In this document: positions 45,240-61,550 of the stretch, one piece after another
How positions within the stretch are numbered: position 1 is the stretch's first letter
Layout: every line of letters starts with the position of its first letter
Origin: Selaginella tamariscina
Lineage: Eukaryota > Streptophyta > Lycopodiopsida > Selaginellales > Selaginellaceae
Assembly: GCA_003024785.1 (NCBI GenBank)
Contig: PUQB01000104.1
Span: 420,506 to 484,505, forward strand
DNA length: 64,000 nucleotides
Reading direction: 5' to 3'
Position numbers and translations under genes: made by a program
The notes under the pieces: generated by a model
Databases searched by the model: none
What the model was told of the DNA's origin: nothing
What the model saw: only the letters and a program-made list of their open reading frames with translations

Positions 45240-45800
45240 CAGGACTCGTGTGTACAGGATTGTCATGATACCCCGGCTACAGGACATTTTGGTGTGGCCA
45301 AGACAGTTGAGTTGGTGACTCGAACTATTGGTGGCCTGGGTTGCGAGGTTTTGTGGACAAGTTTGTACGGAGTTGTGACACCTGCAATAGGTCGAAGATG
45401 CCTCGTCACGCGCCCTTGGTCTTCTTCGTCCTCTTCCTGTTCCTTCTGCTCCTTGGAGATCCATTTTTATGGATTTTTCACAGATCTTCCTCCTTCTCGT
45501 GGATTTGATGTAGTTCTTGTGTGGTTGACCATTTCACCAAACAAGCTCATTTCTACCATGTCACAAGACTGCTACAGGCCAGACAACTGCTGAGTTGGTG
45601 ATCCGGAAGTATTCCGACACCATGGTCTTCCTGAGAGCATTTTTCTAATCGAGGCCACAATTCATGTCCAAGTTTTGGCGAGAACTTCTCCGGAGTCTAC
45701 AGGTTAAAGCGGACCTTTCTTCAGGATACCATCCACAAACTGATGGGCAGTCAGAAGCACGATTCAGACCTTGGAGTAATATCTTTGCTGCTTCATCAGT
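45240..45800 (+). pseudogene. Integrase of chromovirus A copy 2
   Basis: HDTPATGHFGVAKTVELVTR begins the HHCC zinc-binding region, followed by the CxxC part (SCDTC.RSKMPRHAP) and the core: a SMDFxTDLP-like block with the first Asp near 45470, DVVLV, DHFTKQAHF and PQFMSKFWRELLRSLQ with YHPQTDGQ (45660-45755). AEFAYNNSVHAST (45835-45875) is the conserved motif following the Glu. Numerous frame changes. Confidence 0.88.
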
Positions 45801-46299
45801 TACCAACAGACAACTGGTTGGACCTTTTCCAATGGCGGAGTTTGCCTACAACAACTCCGTTCACGCATCTACAGCCAGACACCTTTCTTTGCTCTTACAG
45901 GCTACCATCCACGTTTTGACTTTGCTCCTCCTGCTTCTCCTTCTTCGTTCCTGCAGTACAGGATCGTCTCTAGCATCTTCGTTAGGATCTCCGGGTTCAT
46001 CTTCAGCAGGCACAGGAACGGTACAAGCGTCATGCTGATCTCATCATCAACCGGCACCTGCATACAAGATTGGTGATCTCGTGTGGCTTCTTCATCGGCA
46101 TATTCGCACCAATAGGCCTTTTTCTAAGTTGGATTTTCAATGATTGGGCCCTTACATGATTGCGGCTGAGGTCAATTGTAGCTTTCCGACTCGAGTTACC
46201 ATCTACGGTGAAACTTCATCATGTGTTTCACACCTCTTTATTGGAGCCATTTCCTTCTCTCTTCCTGGTCGTGCTTCTTCTCCTCCCCTCTGTGGTCAT

Positions 46300-46513
46300 T
46301 GACGGTGAACCTGAGTACGAAGTTGCAGCCATCCTTGATTCTCGTCTTCATCTTCGCCAACTTCAATACTTGGTGGATTGAAAAGGTTATTTGTCTATCG
46401 ATCGCACTTGGGAACCTGCATCCAACTTACTCCATGCTTCTTCCAAAGTTGCTGCTTTCCATCGGCGTTATCCTATTAAACCAGGTCCCAAGACTCGTGG
46501 AACTCATCCTTAG
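46300..46513 (+). pseudogene. Chromodomain of chromovirus A copy 2
   Basis: [20 protein letters not shown] then [24 protein letters not shown] in parts, with one break at about 46380 (TGGATTGAAAAGG). TAG at 46511 ends pol and overlaps the polypurine tract GGGAGGAGG just before the 3' LTR. Confidence 0.86.
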
Positions 46514-46524
46514 GGAGGAGGTGC

Positions 46525-47049
46525 TGTCATGACCCGATATAAGATGCATGATATAGGATACAGGTTACAGGATATGCCTATAGGATATACCTACAGGATA
46601 TGCCTACAGGATATACCTACAAGATATGCATGCAGGATATTTTTATAGGATATACCTACAGATATTCCTACATGATATGCCTATAGGATATACCTACAGG
46701 ATATACCTACAGAATATTCCTACAGGATATGCCTGTAGGATATACTACAAGATATGCCTAGAGGATAAGGGTCACTATTTTTAGCTAACCAAATTAGACT
46801 CATGACTAGATTAGCATGGAGTTGTGAGTATAAAAGCTTCGACTTAATTGTTGTACAATCAGTTATTATTAACACCAGTTTTCTACGATCAATCTTGTCT
46901 TATCTTATTTTGCTCCTTGCCTCCTTGTCTTTCCTAATTCATAGTTCCTGTCCTGCTCCCTGTCTTGCTCCTTGTCCTACTTCTGAGTTAAGCTTCTTTA
47001 TTCTCGAAATCCTGCTCACTTCCTTGTTTCTGGATTGTGGGTTGACAAA
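46525..47049 (+). repeat. 3' LTR of chromovirus A copy 2
   Basis: TGTCATGACC to GGGTTGACA. The ACAGGATAT/ATAGGATAT array is longer than in the 5' LTR (46545-46765, about 220 versus 135 bases). TATAAAAG is at about 46832. The proposed transcript start here reads CAGTTATTATTAA, two changes from the 5' LTR. Confidence 0.93.
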
Positions 47050-47309
47050 TTCCAACACACACTTGTCTCTTTTTACATTGCTTGGACCTAGGTCTTGATG
47101 AATTTTTTCAGTTGAAGTTCTTGGACACTTATTGGTTTCATTAACTTGAATTGAAGCCTTCTTTAATTGTTGTTTTCTTCCAAGTTGTGTAGAGGAAGGT
47201 AGAGGATCATGGTGAGATTGTTGTGGACTCTCTTGTTGAATACATCGTGTGTTATTACAAGTTACTCAAACTTGCCTTGTTTGTGGCTTTTCTTGCAAAT
47301 AATAAGATT

Positions 47310-48960
47310 ATTATGTATACATTATTCATACATATAAATATAAAGATATCTACATCAACTAGTAGCATTAAAACTTTTACTTACACAAATACATGTAAAT
47401 ACATAGCATGTACACAAAAATGGCATGCACGCACATGGGCACACACGCACACTAGAGACTTGGAACCACTTTCTTAATTAGCTTGTTTTTTCCAACTTGC
47501 ACCGTTACCTTTGCCCATGTTAATTAAACTTCTATTTGAAGAGCAAATTGAAATATATTAAATATGTAAATGTACATCTCAAAATATCATATTTATAAAA
47601 CGCAAAACATATATATACATATATAATATTTATGTAATATATAATTTACCTTATTAATAAGGATTTATAGTAATTTGTAAAAACAAAGCATAAAAATAAT
47701 ATAAATTATGAACATTTAAAAATCAGAGGGAATTTGTATTAATTAACATATTTACGAGAGGTTGTTCGTCCCAACCAACGAAGAAGTTAACATACTTAAT
47801 ATATAAATATTAAACATATATAAACTTATTTAGTATAATTAATATATTAATTCTATATTTTCAGGTATTTTTAATATAAATAATTTATAACAATATTTTA
47901 AAATAAATAATGATTTCATTATTAAGTCATAAGCAACACGGTTTACTCTACAAAAATAAGTTATTCTATTTAAAATCACATATGGCACACAAATCTAAAT
48001 TATTTTTAATCACATGTGCATCAACCTTGTTATTGAGTCATAAGTGACACATTTTAATATTGTTATGATTTACTTTACAATGTTAAGTGATTCTTTTTAA
48101 AATTATATATAACTCTTAATCACCTGTTATAGTAGGTGCGATGACCTAATTTACAGGGATATCTTCTTTTACGTCTATGTAAAAACACATTTTTTGTGTA
48201 CAGTTGACACATGTAATATTTTATAGTTTATAATCTCTAAATTTTTTATATGAGTATTCATTTATCATTTCACAACTAAAAATTTATAATTTTTTTAAAT
48301 AATTAGAAAATACATTATTATTTTCAAAAAAGATGCTAATTCAAACAATATAAATCTAAAATATATTTATATATTATTGTTTAAATTAATAAACATATAT
48401 TATGATATTAAATAGTATACATGGACATTTTAATTTTAGCATGTTTCATACAAATTTTTGGTGGTGTTTCTGTATTAAACCAATAAAAAGTTTTATCATT
48501 CCTCTAGTTTCTTTTGTGAATATAAATTATTAGAGTGTTAATTGTACATTAGATATATAATGAAATTGATTACCCTATTCTAAAGAATTTCTAATAATGT
48601 CAAGAATATGCCGCCGGAATTTCATTTTTTGGTCAGAATATTCGTATAACTATTAATTCGACATGGATAATATGAAAGTGACCATAAATTAACCTTTAAA
48701 TTTATTTAGGCGCATTTTTTTAATAACGTAAGCTCAACAACTAAAATTTCTTAAACTAAGTATATTGAAATTATTATTACTAATGCTTCACAGACAATAA
48801 ACCCTCTTATTTATCGATTATATATATGTACATTGATGGCGTTTAAAAACCAATTTTGCACGTATCTGTAAGACGGAATGCCATAGTAAATTGATATATA
48901 ATATATAATATATATATATAATATTATAAGTGCGTGCGTGCGTGTGTGTGTGTGTGTGTA
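47310..48960. other. AT-rich intergenic spacer
   Basis: No gene, RNA or clear repeat recognised. A TG run (about 48926-48958) marks the right end just downstream of the RNR stop codon. Confidence 0.6.
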
Positions 48961-48982
48961 GTGTACTGACCAGGAAACAATA

Positions 48983-51900
48983 CTAGCTACCACATGCCAA
49001 GCACTCGTCACGGTTTTCCAGTGAGCACACCATCTGTGCCATCATAAGCTCATCCGTATTAACCTCCGTATTAACCTTTGGTGCACTCTGCAGAACAACA
49101 TTTATTATTAATCGAGTGATTTCAATTAACACTACAAAAAATGATTACTGATGTACACAAAAAAAGAGATAATCTACGCAAATGCACTAATATATGCTTA
49201 TTATATTATAACTAATATATGCTTAGTATATAATGATATTAATTTGTTCACAATAGAATATTCCTACCTTCGCAGCAGTAGCATCAACTGTAAACTTTAT
49301 AGCATCTGCTGCAGCTTGGGATCGTAGATAGTACATACCCGTCTTTAGTCCCTGTATATAAAAGTTTTATACATTATATATGTGTCTGTTTGTGTTTGTA
49401 TAGATTATCATCATACAAAACAATGCTTGGACGCAAATTTTACTGTATATAATACAAATTCGAGTGAATATAACAATACGAAAATGCCATATACCTATTT
49501 CATATAATACGCGATAAGTTTAAAATTGCAAGTTTGCATTACCTTTGACCACGTGTAAAATGCAGTGAGGTTAACTTTCCGGTATTAGGCTGTTCCATGT
49601 GAATGTTTAAGCTTTGGCTTTGATCAATATATGCTCCTCTTTCAGCGGCCATATCAACAACAACACGCTGTTTAATTTTCCCAGACAGTTCTGTAATCAT
49701 AGAACTGTTAGCTTTTTGAAATTCAAGTGCACGTGTATTATATACACATGCCTTCTAATATATATATACACATACATCTGTAGGTTCATAAAGATCTAAA
49801 ACACACACAGACTCACACACACACACACACTTTTCACGGAGCTGCTTAATATGTCAATGTACAGCCCAGCTCTATCCACTACATATCTACTTACAATAAC
49901 TGTGCGAGCGTCTCTTGTACACATACATATAATAATAAATATACATAAACGAACCTGTATATTGCTTTAAGCTCGTCAGGGATTTCCGCAATCTTTTGGA
50001 TAGAGCCATTGTAATATAACACTTTGTTCTTTAAATCGGGGGTCCATATCCCCATAGCCGTCAGATCGTTTAACAAGTGCTTATTCACCACCACAAATTC
50101 ACCACTGTTGAAAACAAGTTGACAAAACTGTGTATATACAACATACAACATACACATTATAAACGAAACTATACGCACTGTGTTTCTATAAAGACACCAT
50201 AGTATATATTCCAGTAGAAACACTGATAAGACAGTAATGCAGCACATTAACATGTTACATATTTATATATACACAAATGCATAATATAAATATATACTGT
50301 GAGCTTAATTATCATACAAATAAACAATATATATTATTGATATAGTATTCACTGGATATAATGTATATGTATTGTGGCTCAAGTGCACTGATACAATAAA
50401 CTAACACATAGTCTCAAAAGATTATGATACAGTATGCATACCCGTGTACATGTGTAGATGCTAATGTACACTACCGTATTAAATTACCTTAGAACGCGTC
50501 GAGTGTAGATGTTTGAAGTGTACGGTTCAAAACACTCGTTGTTACCGAGAATCTGACTGGTGGAGGCTGTGGCATGGGAGCAACCAGTAAAGAATTTCTA
50601 ACTCCATTCTCTTTCACCATCGCTCTTAAACCAGCCCAATCCCATTTATTACTTGGCACAACATCCCACATGTCCGGTTGAAGTATTCCCTACAAAATGT
50701 ATACATACATACATGTATATCACAAAAATATATCCTATTAAAATTTCTAGATATTTTCTAGATTCTAGAAGGGGAAATATGTACCATAATGTATTTACTA
50801 TAATTTACAGTATATGTTTACACATTTACTAGATACGAGCACTGCAATAGCTGTTAGAAATATCTATAAACTTGTAAACTATAAATTGTAAAGTATGATA
50901 AAGCAATAGAAATATGGTAAACCAGGGAAATACATACCTTACTGACTGGACTGCCCTCGTATGTCTCGTAAGTGCCATGTACTTTAGCAAGTGTAGCAGA
51001 TGTCTTCAGAGCATAATAATATATTGTCTCAAATATCTCTTTGTTTAATTCCGCAGCCTGCATAGCCAAAAGATAAATACATTAAGCAGTAAAATCTCTC
51101 CTCTCCCATATACACGCCCAATGCAAGAAAACAGAAGATTGCGCGCGCGTGTGTGTGATGCTTGCCTCTTTGGAGTCGAAAGGCATGCCGAGAAGAATAA
51201 AGGCATCGGCCAGGCCTTGAACACCAATACCAATGGGCCGATGACGCATATTCGATCGCCTTGCGCGGTCCGGGTAGTAATTCCCGTCAATTATTTTGTT
51301 TAAGTTCTCAGTTACTACAGCTGTCACCTGCATAAAATACGTAAGCAATATATGTGCTATATATGCCTGTTTACCATATATATCTGTTAGCAGTTATTTA
51401 ATCTAAGCTAATTACTTCAGCGAGCTTGTCAAAGTCAAAATATCGATTCTTGTATCCTCTGCTACCAACAAGTTTTGATGGATGCGATTCCAGTGGAGCA
51501 TCCTGTTAATATTACGATGAGGATCATACATATACATATGCATACGAACATTGTGTGTGTTACCTTTTCACGGACAAAACGGGGCAAGGCAATAGAAGCC
51601 AGATTGCACACAGCCGTTTCAGAAGGACTACAGTACTCAACAATCTCAGTGCATAGGTTCGAGCATTTGATAGTCCCAAGGTTTTGTTGGTTGCTCTTTC
51701 TGTTGCACGTATCCTGGATAAAATGAAAATATGCTTAGATAACCACTATGCACATGAATATATAGTATGCCTATTAACGTTAGTATTGACAATTCTTCCA
51801 GTAATAATAGAAGATTCTCACCTTGAAAACTACGTATGGATTTCCAGTTTCCATCTGGGCCTGTAGGATTGCGAACCAAAGCTTGTGAGCAGGCACCTCA

Positions 51901-53714
51901 CGTTTTGCCTTGCCCTGGGAATAGAACAATACACTAGAACACACATGTATGACGGTGGCCATGTTTTATATATGTATGTGTGTGTGTGTACACCGTCATA
52001 CATGATTTTTATACATGAGAGATAAATAGCCTACCTCTCTTTCATATTTTATATAAAGACGTTCGAACTCTTCTCCCCAGCAGTCGGACAATCCAGGAGC
52101 CTCGTTTGGGCAGAACAGGGACCAATTCTCATTTCTTTCCACACGCCTCATAAAAAGATCGGGAACCCAAAGTCCATAAAACAAGTCGCGTGCTCTATTC
52201 TCCTCCTGCCAGTAAACGGTCGGTGTGAGTGGATGCGGTGTGTGTGTGTGTGCGCGCGCGCATGCATAAGTGCAAACGAATACCTTTCCATGGTTCTTCC
52301 TTAAATCCAACCATTCAAAGACATCAGCATGCCATGGTTCCAGATAAATAGCGAAAGCCCCTGCAAGAATAAAAACAGGTTGTCGTTAAAAAAGACAATA
52401 GATATATTATAGTTCAAGAGATAATAGTTGGCTAGTGGAAAACATTTTTGATGTTTAATTGATGGTGTTAAAAAGCTGAGTAAATTTACCTTTTCTTTTG
52501 CCACCGCCTTGATCCACGTAGCGAGCAGTGTCATTAAACACACGAAGCATTGGAACAATCCCATTTGAAGTACCATTTGTTCCACGAATGTAACTATTTG
52601 TAGCACGTATATTATGCACCGATAACCCAATTCCCCCAGCTGACTTGCTTATAACAGCACACTCCTTAATTGTGTCATATATTCCTTCAATACTGTCTTC
52701 TTTCATACACAGGAGAAAGCAGCTGCTAAGCTGTGAAAAATTAAAATCCAAAATGTTAGTGAACGGTTAACTGCTTAGTTCAATGAGTGAAGTTTAACGA
52801 GAGATTTAAAAAATCAATAGCAGTGAACAAACCTGAGGACGTGGAGTGCCAGCGTTAAAAAGAGTTGGTGAAGCGTGCGTGAACCAACGTTGGGACATAA
52901 GGTGATAAGTCTGATAGCAGCCTCAATGTCGTCCTTGTGTATTCCAACAGAAACTCGCATAAGCATATGCTGCGGCCTCTCAACTACCTTCCGTTCACTT
53001 TCAGCAGATAGGACCTCTCCAGTGTCTTAAAACCGAAATAATCATAATCGAAGTCCCTATCATAGATAATTTCACTGTCAAGCCTATCCGCATTCTGCAA
53101 ATAAAGTAATTAGTAACTGAATAACACACACCCAAACTCACACCCACCAAACATAGCTTACTCACTTTCATAATGATCTCAAAAACATCATCAGCGACAA
53201 GGGGAGCTTTCAGTCCGGATTTCGCGTCAACGTGTTTATACATCTCCTTGATTCTGATGATAAAAAAAAAAACAATCCGGATTGGTCGACAGTTTATGAA
53301 TCATATAATTTTGTAAGCTATTCATGTAATATCAGTGCGTGCCTGCATATCAAACTTACGTTTCGGAGAAGTTCTTTTTGGTGTTTTTGTGGAGATTCGA
53401 GACAACAATTCTGGCAGCAAGCTAGAAAAAAACAAAAATTAGAGAAAACCGACGTAAGAAAAGCTACCAAGAAAGAATGCCCACTTACAATTGCATAGTC
53501 GGGATGATTGGTGGTCATGGAAGCTGCCGTTTCTGCTGCCAACTCGTCCAGCTGACTAGTGGTAACACCCTTGTAGACTCCCGCACAGACTTTTTGCGCC
53601 ACCAACACGGGATCACAATAGTCAGGGTTGAGCCCATAGCTCAGCTTCTTCAAGCGCAGTAATCTTGTCGAAATGAACCGTCTCTCGCTTCCCATCCCTC
53701 TTGATGACGTACAT
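48983..53714 (-). CDS. RNR1: Ribonucleoside-diphosphate reductase large subunit (R1), 17 exons
   Basis: Minus-strand exons: 53489-53714, 53360-53421, 53166-53253, 52833-53094, 52490-52730, 52284-52360, 52035-52205, 51822-51914, 51564-51713, 51416-51502, 51166-51327, 50938-51057, 50488-50689, 49955-50104, 49543-49690, 49268-49351, 48983-49087. The protein starts [19 protein letters not shown] (ATP-cone), then the ten-strand barrel: [34 protein letters not shown] (substrate-site Cys), [65 protein letters not shown] (active-site Asn-Leu-Cys-Glu follows), [18 protein letters not shown], and the mobile tail DECLACGS with the CxxC electron shuttle. It makes dNTPs with R2 in the cytosol. Breaks at about 53655, 52990, 52912, 50573, 49680 and 49556 are all one- or two-base changes in short repeats, while every catalytic motif is intact, so the gene is probably functional. 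Confidence 0.95.
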
Positions 53715-54265
53715 TTTCGGAATTCCTTCGCGGCGCCTCAGAACAGAGGTTCAGCAAAACCCTGAGGAAAATAACAAAGTTAAGATTTTTCTGCACGGCG
53801 CGCGTCTGAAGTGGTCTTTCTAAGCATTTTCAGTGCGGCGCCTTTGAAAAAGGGGATTTTGGCTGGGGTTTTGCAAAACCTGGTGTTAACAGAGGATGTT
53901 TGGCGGCGCCTCAAAGCGAAGGGAATTGACAAAGAAAGGAATTTAGGGTAAGAATGCGCGGCACTTGAACAGACGGGATTTGGAAAAGAACAGGATTTTA
54001 GAGAAATCCTCGGATTTTGACATTCTATCCCGAAGTGAATGATTGGGAGCGAATAACACATACCTGTACAGGAGCGTGATAGCCGAGGACGAGCAGCTAG
54101 CCGCACGAACAAGCGCCGCAAGTACAGCCCTGATATCACAGAAACCCTAGGTAGCTACTTAGGCAAAGAAACTTCAATATGAAGCCGCGTATTTTCCCCC
54201 ACTCATTTCTGCCGCGCAATTTGAATTACCCCGCCTTTAGGGCGCTTTTCGGCGGGAAAGACTTC
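53700..54265 (-). promoter_or_regulatory. RNR upstream region: E2F-type site and GGCGCC repeats
   Basis: On the minus strand TTTCCCGCC (54251-54259) matches the E2F consensus TTTSSCGC that drives S-phase genes, including RNR, in plants. Closer to the gene, GCGGCGCCT occurs at about 53732, 53835 and 53902, with weaker relatives (GGCGCGCG at 53798, GCGCGGCAC at 53957), each followed by A/G-rich text. An acceptor-like TTTTCCTCAG at about 53762 suggests a 5'-UTR intron. Confidence 0.55.
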
Positions 54266-54719
54266 TTACATATTTTCAAACAAATATTATAGATACTTCC
54301 TTTTCCTCACATGCGTTGGCGGTCATTCAAGAATATATAGACATATGTTAAATTGAGTTAATTAAAATTTGTTTTACACATTTTAATATGATTTAATTAT
54401 GTTTGACATAGTCTTTTAAACAATTTACATATAAATACTAATATACATTATGAATATTTTATAATAACTTATAGAAGCATATGTGTATACACACATACAC
54501 ACACATTTATATATGTACATACCTGGACAACATTATTATATATATTATATATGATACTTCCTTTTAAAGTTTTTTTTAATTAAAATTTATATAATTAAAT
54601 ACAATTAACTTATTTTATATATATTGTACCAACTGATTTATTTAAAATAAGAATATTCCCTAGGGCTAACAGTTATGGCGCGCTAGGGTTTGAGGAGGAG
54701 GACGACGCAGGCCGCACGA
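54266..54719. other. Short AT-rich spacer between divergent genes
   Basis: RNR (minus) and the EF-hand gene (plus) are divergently transcribed and share this region of roughly 450 bases. TATATATTATATATGA near 54540 could serve either. No other feature seen. Confidence 0.4.
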
Positions 54720-59740
<5,021 letters not shown>

Positions 59741-60894
59741 CTACGCAGCCTTAGGCAATTCTTTAGCTCCATCCTCCGAAGGTTTATCTTTAGTTGCCGC
59801 CCCAGCCTGTTCCTTCAAATAAATAATATATTATCACACACACACACACACACATTTACACCAGTGATATTATACGATAAATATAATCTCTTACTGGCTT
59901 AGGGGTTTCTGGAACGAGTTTCACATCAACATCCTCTATGTTTACAAGTTCATAGTCCTCAAACTCCTCTTGAGCCTATTATTTAGAATATCTTGTTAAT
60001 TTACGTGTGTGTGTGGTGTGTGTTGTTATATTTTTATATATGTCTTACATCTGAAAACACCACTGAGGATTATGTTTCGGTTTCTCAGGAGCTTTCGTCT
60101 TTACAGTTTTTCTTCATGCACCACTTCGAGAGTTCCTTCGGCCTGCTAAAGATTTCTTATGAACACACACACACACGCAATAATAGAATACAATCTAATA
60201 CAAAATTAATGTCTTAAAACATATGATTGCAGTTGATGCATGTGTGTGTGTGTGTGTGTTGAGAGAGAGAGAGAGAGAGGAGGGAGGGAGGAGGGAGGGA
60301 GACAGGGAGGGAGAGAGAGAGAGACAGGGAGGGAGGGAGAGGAGGGAGGGAGAGATAGAGAGGGAGGGAGGAGAGACAGAGAGGGAGGGAGGCAGAGGCA
60401 GAGGCAGAGGCAGAGGAGAGAGGAGAGAGAGGAGAGAGAGAGGGAGAGGGGGGGAGGGAGGAGAGAGGGAGGGAGGAGGGAGAGACAGGGAGGAGAGAGG
60501 CAGAGGGAGAGAGAGAGGCAGAGGGAGAGGGAGAGAGGCAGAGAGAGAGGGGGAGAGAGGGGGGAGAGGGAGGGAGGGAGAGGGGAGAGGGAGAGGGAGA
60601 GAGGGAGAGAGGGGGGGGGGGGGGGGATTTACTTGTTTCTCGGGGTTTAGCAGATGCTTTAAGGGCTTCCTAAGGTCAGACATGTTCATATTCTTGCAGT
60701 CTGACTGCACATCATCTAATGCTTTTGGTAGTGAAATTGACTTGCCCCAACAGCTACCTCCTGTAAACAAAGGACCAAATGTTTTTTAATACACATGTTT
60801 GGATGTGTGTGTAAGTGTGTTACGTACTTCTTTTTTCTTTATATGATGCAAGACGATCCTGAGGATTTTGATCTATTATTTCCTTTGGTTCCAT
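59741..60894 (-). CDS. Small unknown protein, five exons
   Basis: Minus-strand exons: 60828-60894 (start MEPKEIIDQNPQDRLASYKE), 60633-60760 (GSCWGKSISLPKALDDVQSD...LLNPEKQ), 60049-60145 (AEGTLEVVHEEK, then TKAPEKPKHNPQWC after a shift), 59895-59975 (AQEEFEDYELVNIEDVDVKL) and 59741-59812 (EQAGAATKDKPSEDGAKELP, stop TAG). All introns have GT-AG ends and the phases of exons 1-2 fit. The product is about 145 residues, hydrophilic, with an acidic patch and a Lys/Pro/Ala-rich tail, no signal peptide or membrane segment. I do not recognise a family. It is convergent with the EF-hand gene and on the same strand as the TORTIFOLIA1-like gene. One break lies in the third exon near 60110. Confidence 0.6.
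60238..60626. repeat. Long polypurine tract in an intron
   Basis: After a short TG run, the plus strand from 60260 to 60626 is almost only G and A (GGGAGA, GGAGAG), with a few C in GGCAGA and GACAGG and one GATA, and ends in a run of about 16 G. It fills most of the intron between the exons 60633-60760 and 60049-60145, so the transcript sees a C/T tract starting right after the splice donor. Confidence 0.95.
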
Positions 60895-61550
60895 ATTAAC
60901 CAAATGCATATGAGTAAGAAGCTAGAAGGGCTTATTTATGTTTTGGTTTATGCACCTTACGTTTCATCTCCCTTGCAATCTAGAATATGCTCAGAATATG
61001 AGATCTTATGTTCCGAGAATATGCTCAGAAGATGTTCCTGGAATATGCTAATTTATTAATAGGGAGAAACCCTAATTATAATTATAATTATTCACAATAC
61101 ATTGTTTCCTCAAAACACCCAGCACACATTGCTAACCACACACACACACATTTATTTGATTGGTTGGCCTCAAGAAAGCAAATTTTAAATTTGGGACGTT
61201 TTGAATAAAGATTTAAGCTACATGCATATGTTTTATACACAAAAAATTAATCTTGTAGTAATTTTCCTTATTAAAACCAGAATACCATAACTTCATTTTA
61301 TAGGCAATAGACATCAAATACGATACTTGTGTAAAACTACAAAGCTGTTTAAAACAATGCCAAGTCGGCATGATTATTTACACATCCCATATGTCATATA
61401 TATATATATATATATTATATAATATTATATATATAAAGACAAATATCTAGATTTTTTAAATTACTATGTCTACTAGAAAAAACTAATGCGATATTCATGT
61501 ATACACAAATGAGTACATAATATTTATTAAATGAAGTTGTAATTTATCCA
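60895..61550. other. Intergenic spacer, no gene seen
   Basis: Contains short imperfect repeats of AGAATATGCTCAGAA (60980-61050) and (TA)n at about 61398-61418. The promoter of the small unknown gene must lie in its left part. Confidence 0.5.

Larger units (their letters stand above)
41242..47049 (+). mobile_element. Full-length Ty3/gypsy chromovirus, family A, copy 2
   Basis: 5' LTR 41242-41649, 3' LTR 46525-47049, both bounded by TGTCA and TGACA/TGATA, with a perfect 5-base target duplication AATTC (41237-41241 and 47050-47054). Internal order: gag, protease, RT, RNase H, integrase, chromodomain, then polypurine tract GGGAGGAGG. Total 5808 bases. The primer site next to the 5' LTR is not tRNA-like but complementary to the predicted start of the element's own transcript (see findings). 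The RT type, the fused gag-pol layout and this primer site together resemble Tf1/sushi chromoviruses. The two LTRs differ mainly in the number of tandem units (408 versus 525 bases), and the near identity to copy 1 suggests recent activity of the family. Confidence 0.96.
38415..47300 (-). pseudogene. Pogo/Tigger-like (DDE_1) transposase gene, split by two LTR insertions
   Basis: Three minus-strand pieces make one gene: 47050-about 47300 (N-terminus, STQLGRKQQLKKASIQ), 40606-41241 (middle) and 38415-39381 (C-terminus). The middle piece has a psq-type HTH (NGNFKREATHKFGMSRSTIH), LTEEEEESLVRLC, then IWNYDKT with the first catalytic Asp, and a block resembling TVVSIN(A)AG. The C-terminal piece has KKA-MNNELWLGYIKHF, DGYGSHINL (second Asp), LPAHSSHAMQPFDVNV (third Asp, about 35 residues on) and FKKTKLWPFN. 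The frame runs straight across the 41242-47049 insertion when one copy of its target duplication is removed. Several stops (for example TAG in the KKAW position) and shifts show it is dead. I see no terminal inverted repeats, so it may be a domesticated or decayed copy. Confidence 0.78.

Noticed and set aside
53318-53695. RNR start at the ATG inside the minus-strand frame beginning MGSERRF
   Set aside because: That frame is out of phase with the ATP-cone; the ATG at 53714 gives [11 protein letters not shown], the conserved N-terminus of the family.
60195-60789. Open frames of 136-191 codons (Arg/Glu/Gly-rich and Pro/Leu/Ser-rich)
   Set aside because: Produced by the polypurine tract; only the 60633-60760 part is coding, on the minus strand.
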